From contig CAMDWF010000136.1 of the NCBI GenBank assembly GCA_945878795.1, forward strand, positions 1 to 6,424: a stretch of DNA of 6,424 nucleotides, read 5' to 3'. The stretch's first letter is position 1. Each line of letters begins with the position of its first letter. A model generated the notes under the pieces. It did not search any database and was not told where the DNA came from. It saw only the letters and a list, made by a program, of their open reading frames with translations. Both the position numbers and the translations under genes were made by a program. Positions 5,353-6,424 of this stretch are shown here, one piece after another. Source of the DNA: Synechococcus sp. UW140 (lineage in GTDB: Bacteria > Cyanobacteriota > Cyanobacteriia > PCC-6307 > Cyanobiaceae).

Positions 5353-6424
5353 ATGCACCTCAGCGAGCTGAGCCATCCGAATCAGCTACAGGGCCTGAGC
5401 ACCGCAGAACTTGAGCGCATCGCTGCCCAGATCCGTGAGAAACATCTTGAGGTGGTTTCCACCAGCGGGGGCCATCTGGGACCCGGCCTAGGCGTGGTGG
5501 AGCTGACCCTGGCCCTTTACCAGACCCTGAACCTTGATGAAGATCGGGTGGTCTGGGATGTGGGACACCAGGCCTATCCCCACAAATTACTGACCGGTCG
5601 CTACAGCAATTTCCATACCCTGCGCCAGAAGGGCGGGGTGGCCGGCTACCTGAAGCGCAGCGAAAGCACCTTCGACCATTTCGGCGCAGGCCATGCTTCC
5701 ACCAGCATCTCCGCAGCCCTTGGCATGGCCCTGGCCCGGGATCGGCGGGGTGAAACCTTCCGTTGTGTTGCCGTCATCGGTGACGGCGCCCTCACCGGGG
5801 GCATGGCCCTTGAAGCCATCAACCATGCCGGGCACCTGCCCAACACTCGCATTCTTGTCGTCCTCAACGACAACGACATGTCGATCTCTGCGCCGGTGGG
5901 AGCCTTGTCCACCCACCTCAATCGCATGCGGTTGAGCAAGCCGGTGCAGTTCCTGTCTGGCAATGCGGAGGAGGCGATTCGCCATTTGCCTTTCCTTCAC
6001 GGGGAGTTGCCCGCCGAGTTGCGCAACCTCAAAGAGAGCATGCGCCGTCTGGCGGTGCCCAAGGTGGGCGCGGTATTCGAAGAGTTGGGCTTCACCTATG
6101 TGGGCCCGGTCGATGGCCACGACATCGCCGAGATGGTACGCACCTTCCAGGCCGCCCACCGGGTGGATGGGCCGGTGTTGGTGCATGTGGCCACCACCAA
6201 GGGCAAGGGTTATCCCTATGCCGAAGCGGACCAGGTGGGCTACCACGCCCAATCCGCCTTTGACCTGGCCTCGGGCAAGGCCTACCCCTCCACCAAACCG
6301 AAGCCAGCTAGCTATAGCAAGGTTTTTGGCCAGACCTTGGTGAAGATCTGTGAGCACAATCCGCTGGTGGTAGGCATTACGGCGGCCATGGCAACGGGCA
6401 CGGGTCTGGACCTGCTGGAGAAGG
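5353..6424 (+). CDS. dxs: 1-deoxy-D-xylulose-5-phosphate synthase (3' end beyond window)
   Basis: First enzyme of the MEP isoprenoid pathway: it condenses pyruvate and glyceraldehyde 3-phosphate, using thiamine diphosphate and Mg2+, to DXP, the source of carotenoids, the chlorophyll phytyl tail and quinone side chains. My translation gives 357 codons in one open frame from ATG 5353, about 55% of a typical 640-residue protein. Visible signatures are STSGGHLGPGLGVVELT with H41 (equivalent of E. coli H49), WDVGHQAYPHK (68-78), the thiamine-diphosphate/Mg motif beginning GDGALTGGM at residue 143 and ending at N157, and LNDNDMSIS (171-179). The window ends after GITAAMATGTGLDLL, so the catalytic Glu and the transketolase-like pyrimidine-binding and C-terminal domains are outside. 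The start matches the usual short N-terminus HLSELSHPNQL; no Shine-Dalgarno is seen. It is divergent from ilvA. Confidence 0.96.
   Translation, partial: MHLSELSHPNQLQGLSTAELERIAAQIREKHLEVVSTSGGHLGPGLGVVELTLALYQTLNLDEDRVVWDVGHQAYPHKLLTGRYSNFHTLRQKGGVAGYLKRSESTFDHFGAGHASTSISAALGMALARDRRGETFRCVAVIGDGALTGGMALEAINHAGHLPNTRILVVLNDNDMSISAPVGALSTHLNRMRLSKPVQFLSGNAEEAIRHLPFLHGELPAELRNLKESMRRLAVPKVGAVFEELGFTYVGPVDGHDIAEMVRTFQAAHRVDGPVLVHVATTKGKGYPYAEADQVGYHAQSAFDLASGKAYPSTKPKPASYSKVFGQTLVKICEHNPLVVGITAAMATGTGLDLLEK

Noticed and set aside
5351..5356. GCATGC gives an ATG on both strands at the dxs start
   Set aside because: A short palindrome by chance; the minus-strand frame of 63 codons from it is low-complexity Pro/Arg-rich and has no support as a gene.
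5587..6357. Minus-strand open frame of 256 codons over dxs
   Set aside because: Antisense to conserved Dxs motifs; no recognisable domain of its own.
1..6424. Defence system, mobile element, CRISPR array or biosynthetic cluster
   Set aside because: All genes but one are recognisable housekeeping families, with uniform GC-rich coding character and no repeats, integrase, transposase or tRNA.

Overview
The window looks like core chromosome from a high-GC picocyanobacterium of the Synechococcus/Cyanobium/Prochlorococcus group. This rests on recognising the protein sequences: a cyanobacterial-type pyruvate kinase with an extra C-terminal domain, a Dxs very close to those of marine and freshwater Synechococcus, a Ycf19/YlmG-type membrane protein and a long biosynthetic threonine deaminase. 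No database search was possible, so genus level is inference. I see no insertion sequence, phage gene, tRNA, rRNA or CRISPR array. Gene density is high, and the longest non-coding stretch is the roughly 125-base gap between ilvA and dxs.

Layout from left to right. Positions 1-1681 hold most of a pyruvate kinase gene (minus strand) that runs off the left edge. Divergent to it across 58 bases is a small plus-strand gene for a stand-alone MazG-type nucleotide pyrophosphohydrolase (1740-2069). It is followed on the same strand by a gene for a small exported protein of unknown function (about 2145-2624). An 81-base convergent gap separates these from a minus-strand cluster read in the order ilvA (5227-3644), scpB (3602-3030), ylmG/yggT (2999-2706), with gaps of 41 and 30 bases, probably one operon. 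Divergent from ilvA is dxs (5353 to the right edge, incomplete). The ilvA-dxs gap contains a run of 13 G, starting 6 bases upstream of the ilvA GTG start.

The genes are mostly housekeeping. Three touch the pyruvate node: pyruvate kinase makes pyruvate, Dxs consumes it with glyceraldehyde 3-phosphate for isoprenoids (and so for chlorophyll and carotenoids), and IlvA makes the 2-oxobutyrate that condenses with pyruvate on the way to isoleucine. ScpB and YlmG have both been linked to chromosome or nucleoid organisation, so their adjacency may be meaningful. MazG-type enzymes hydrolyse (d)NTPs. I found no convincing new multi-gene system. The points most worth a second look are the G13 tract at the ilvA start, the unassigned exported protein, the scpB-ylmG pairing and the swivelling phosphohistidine-type domain on pyruvate kinase.
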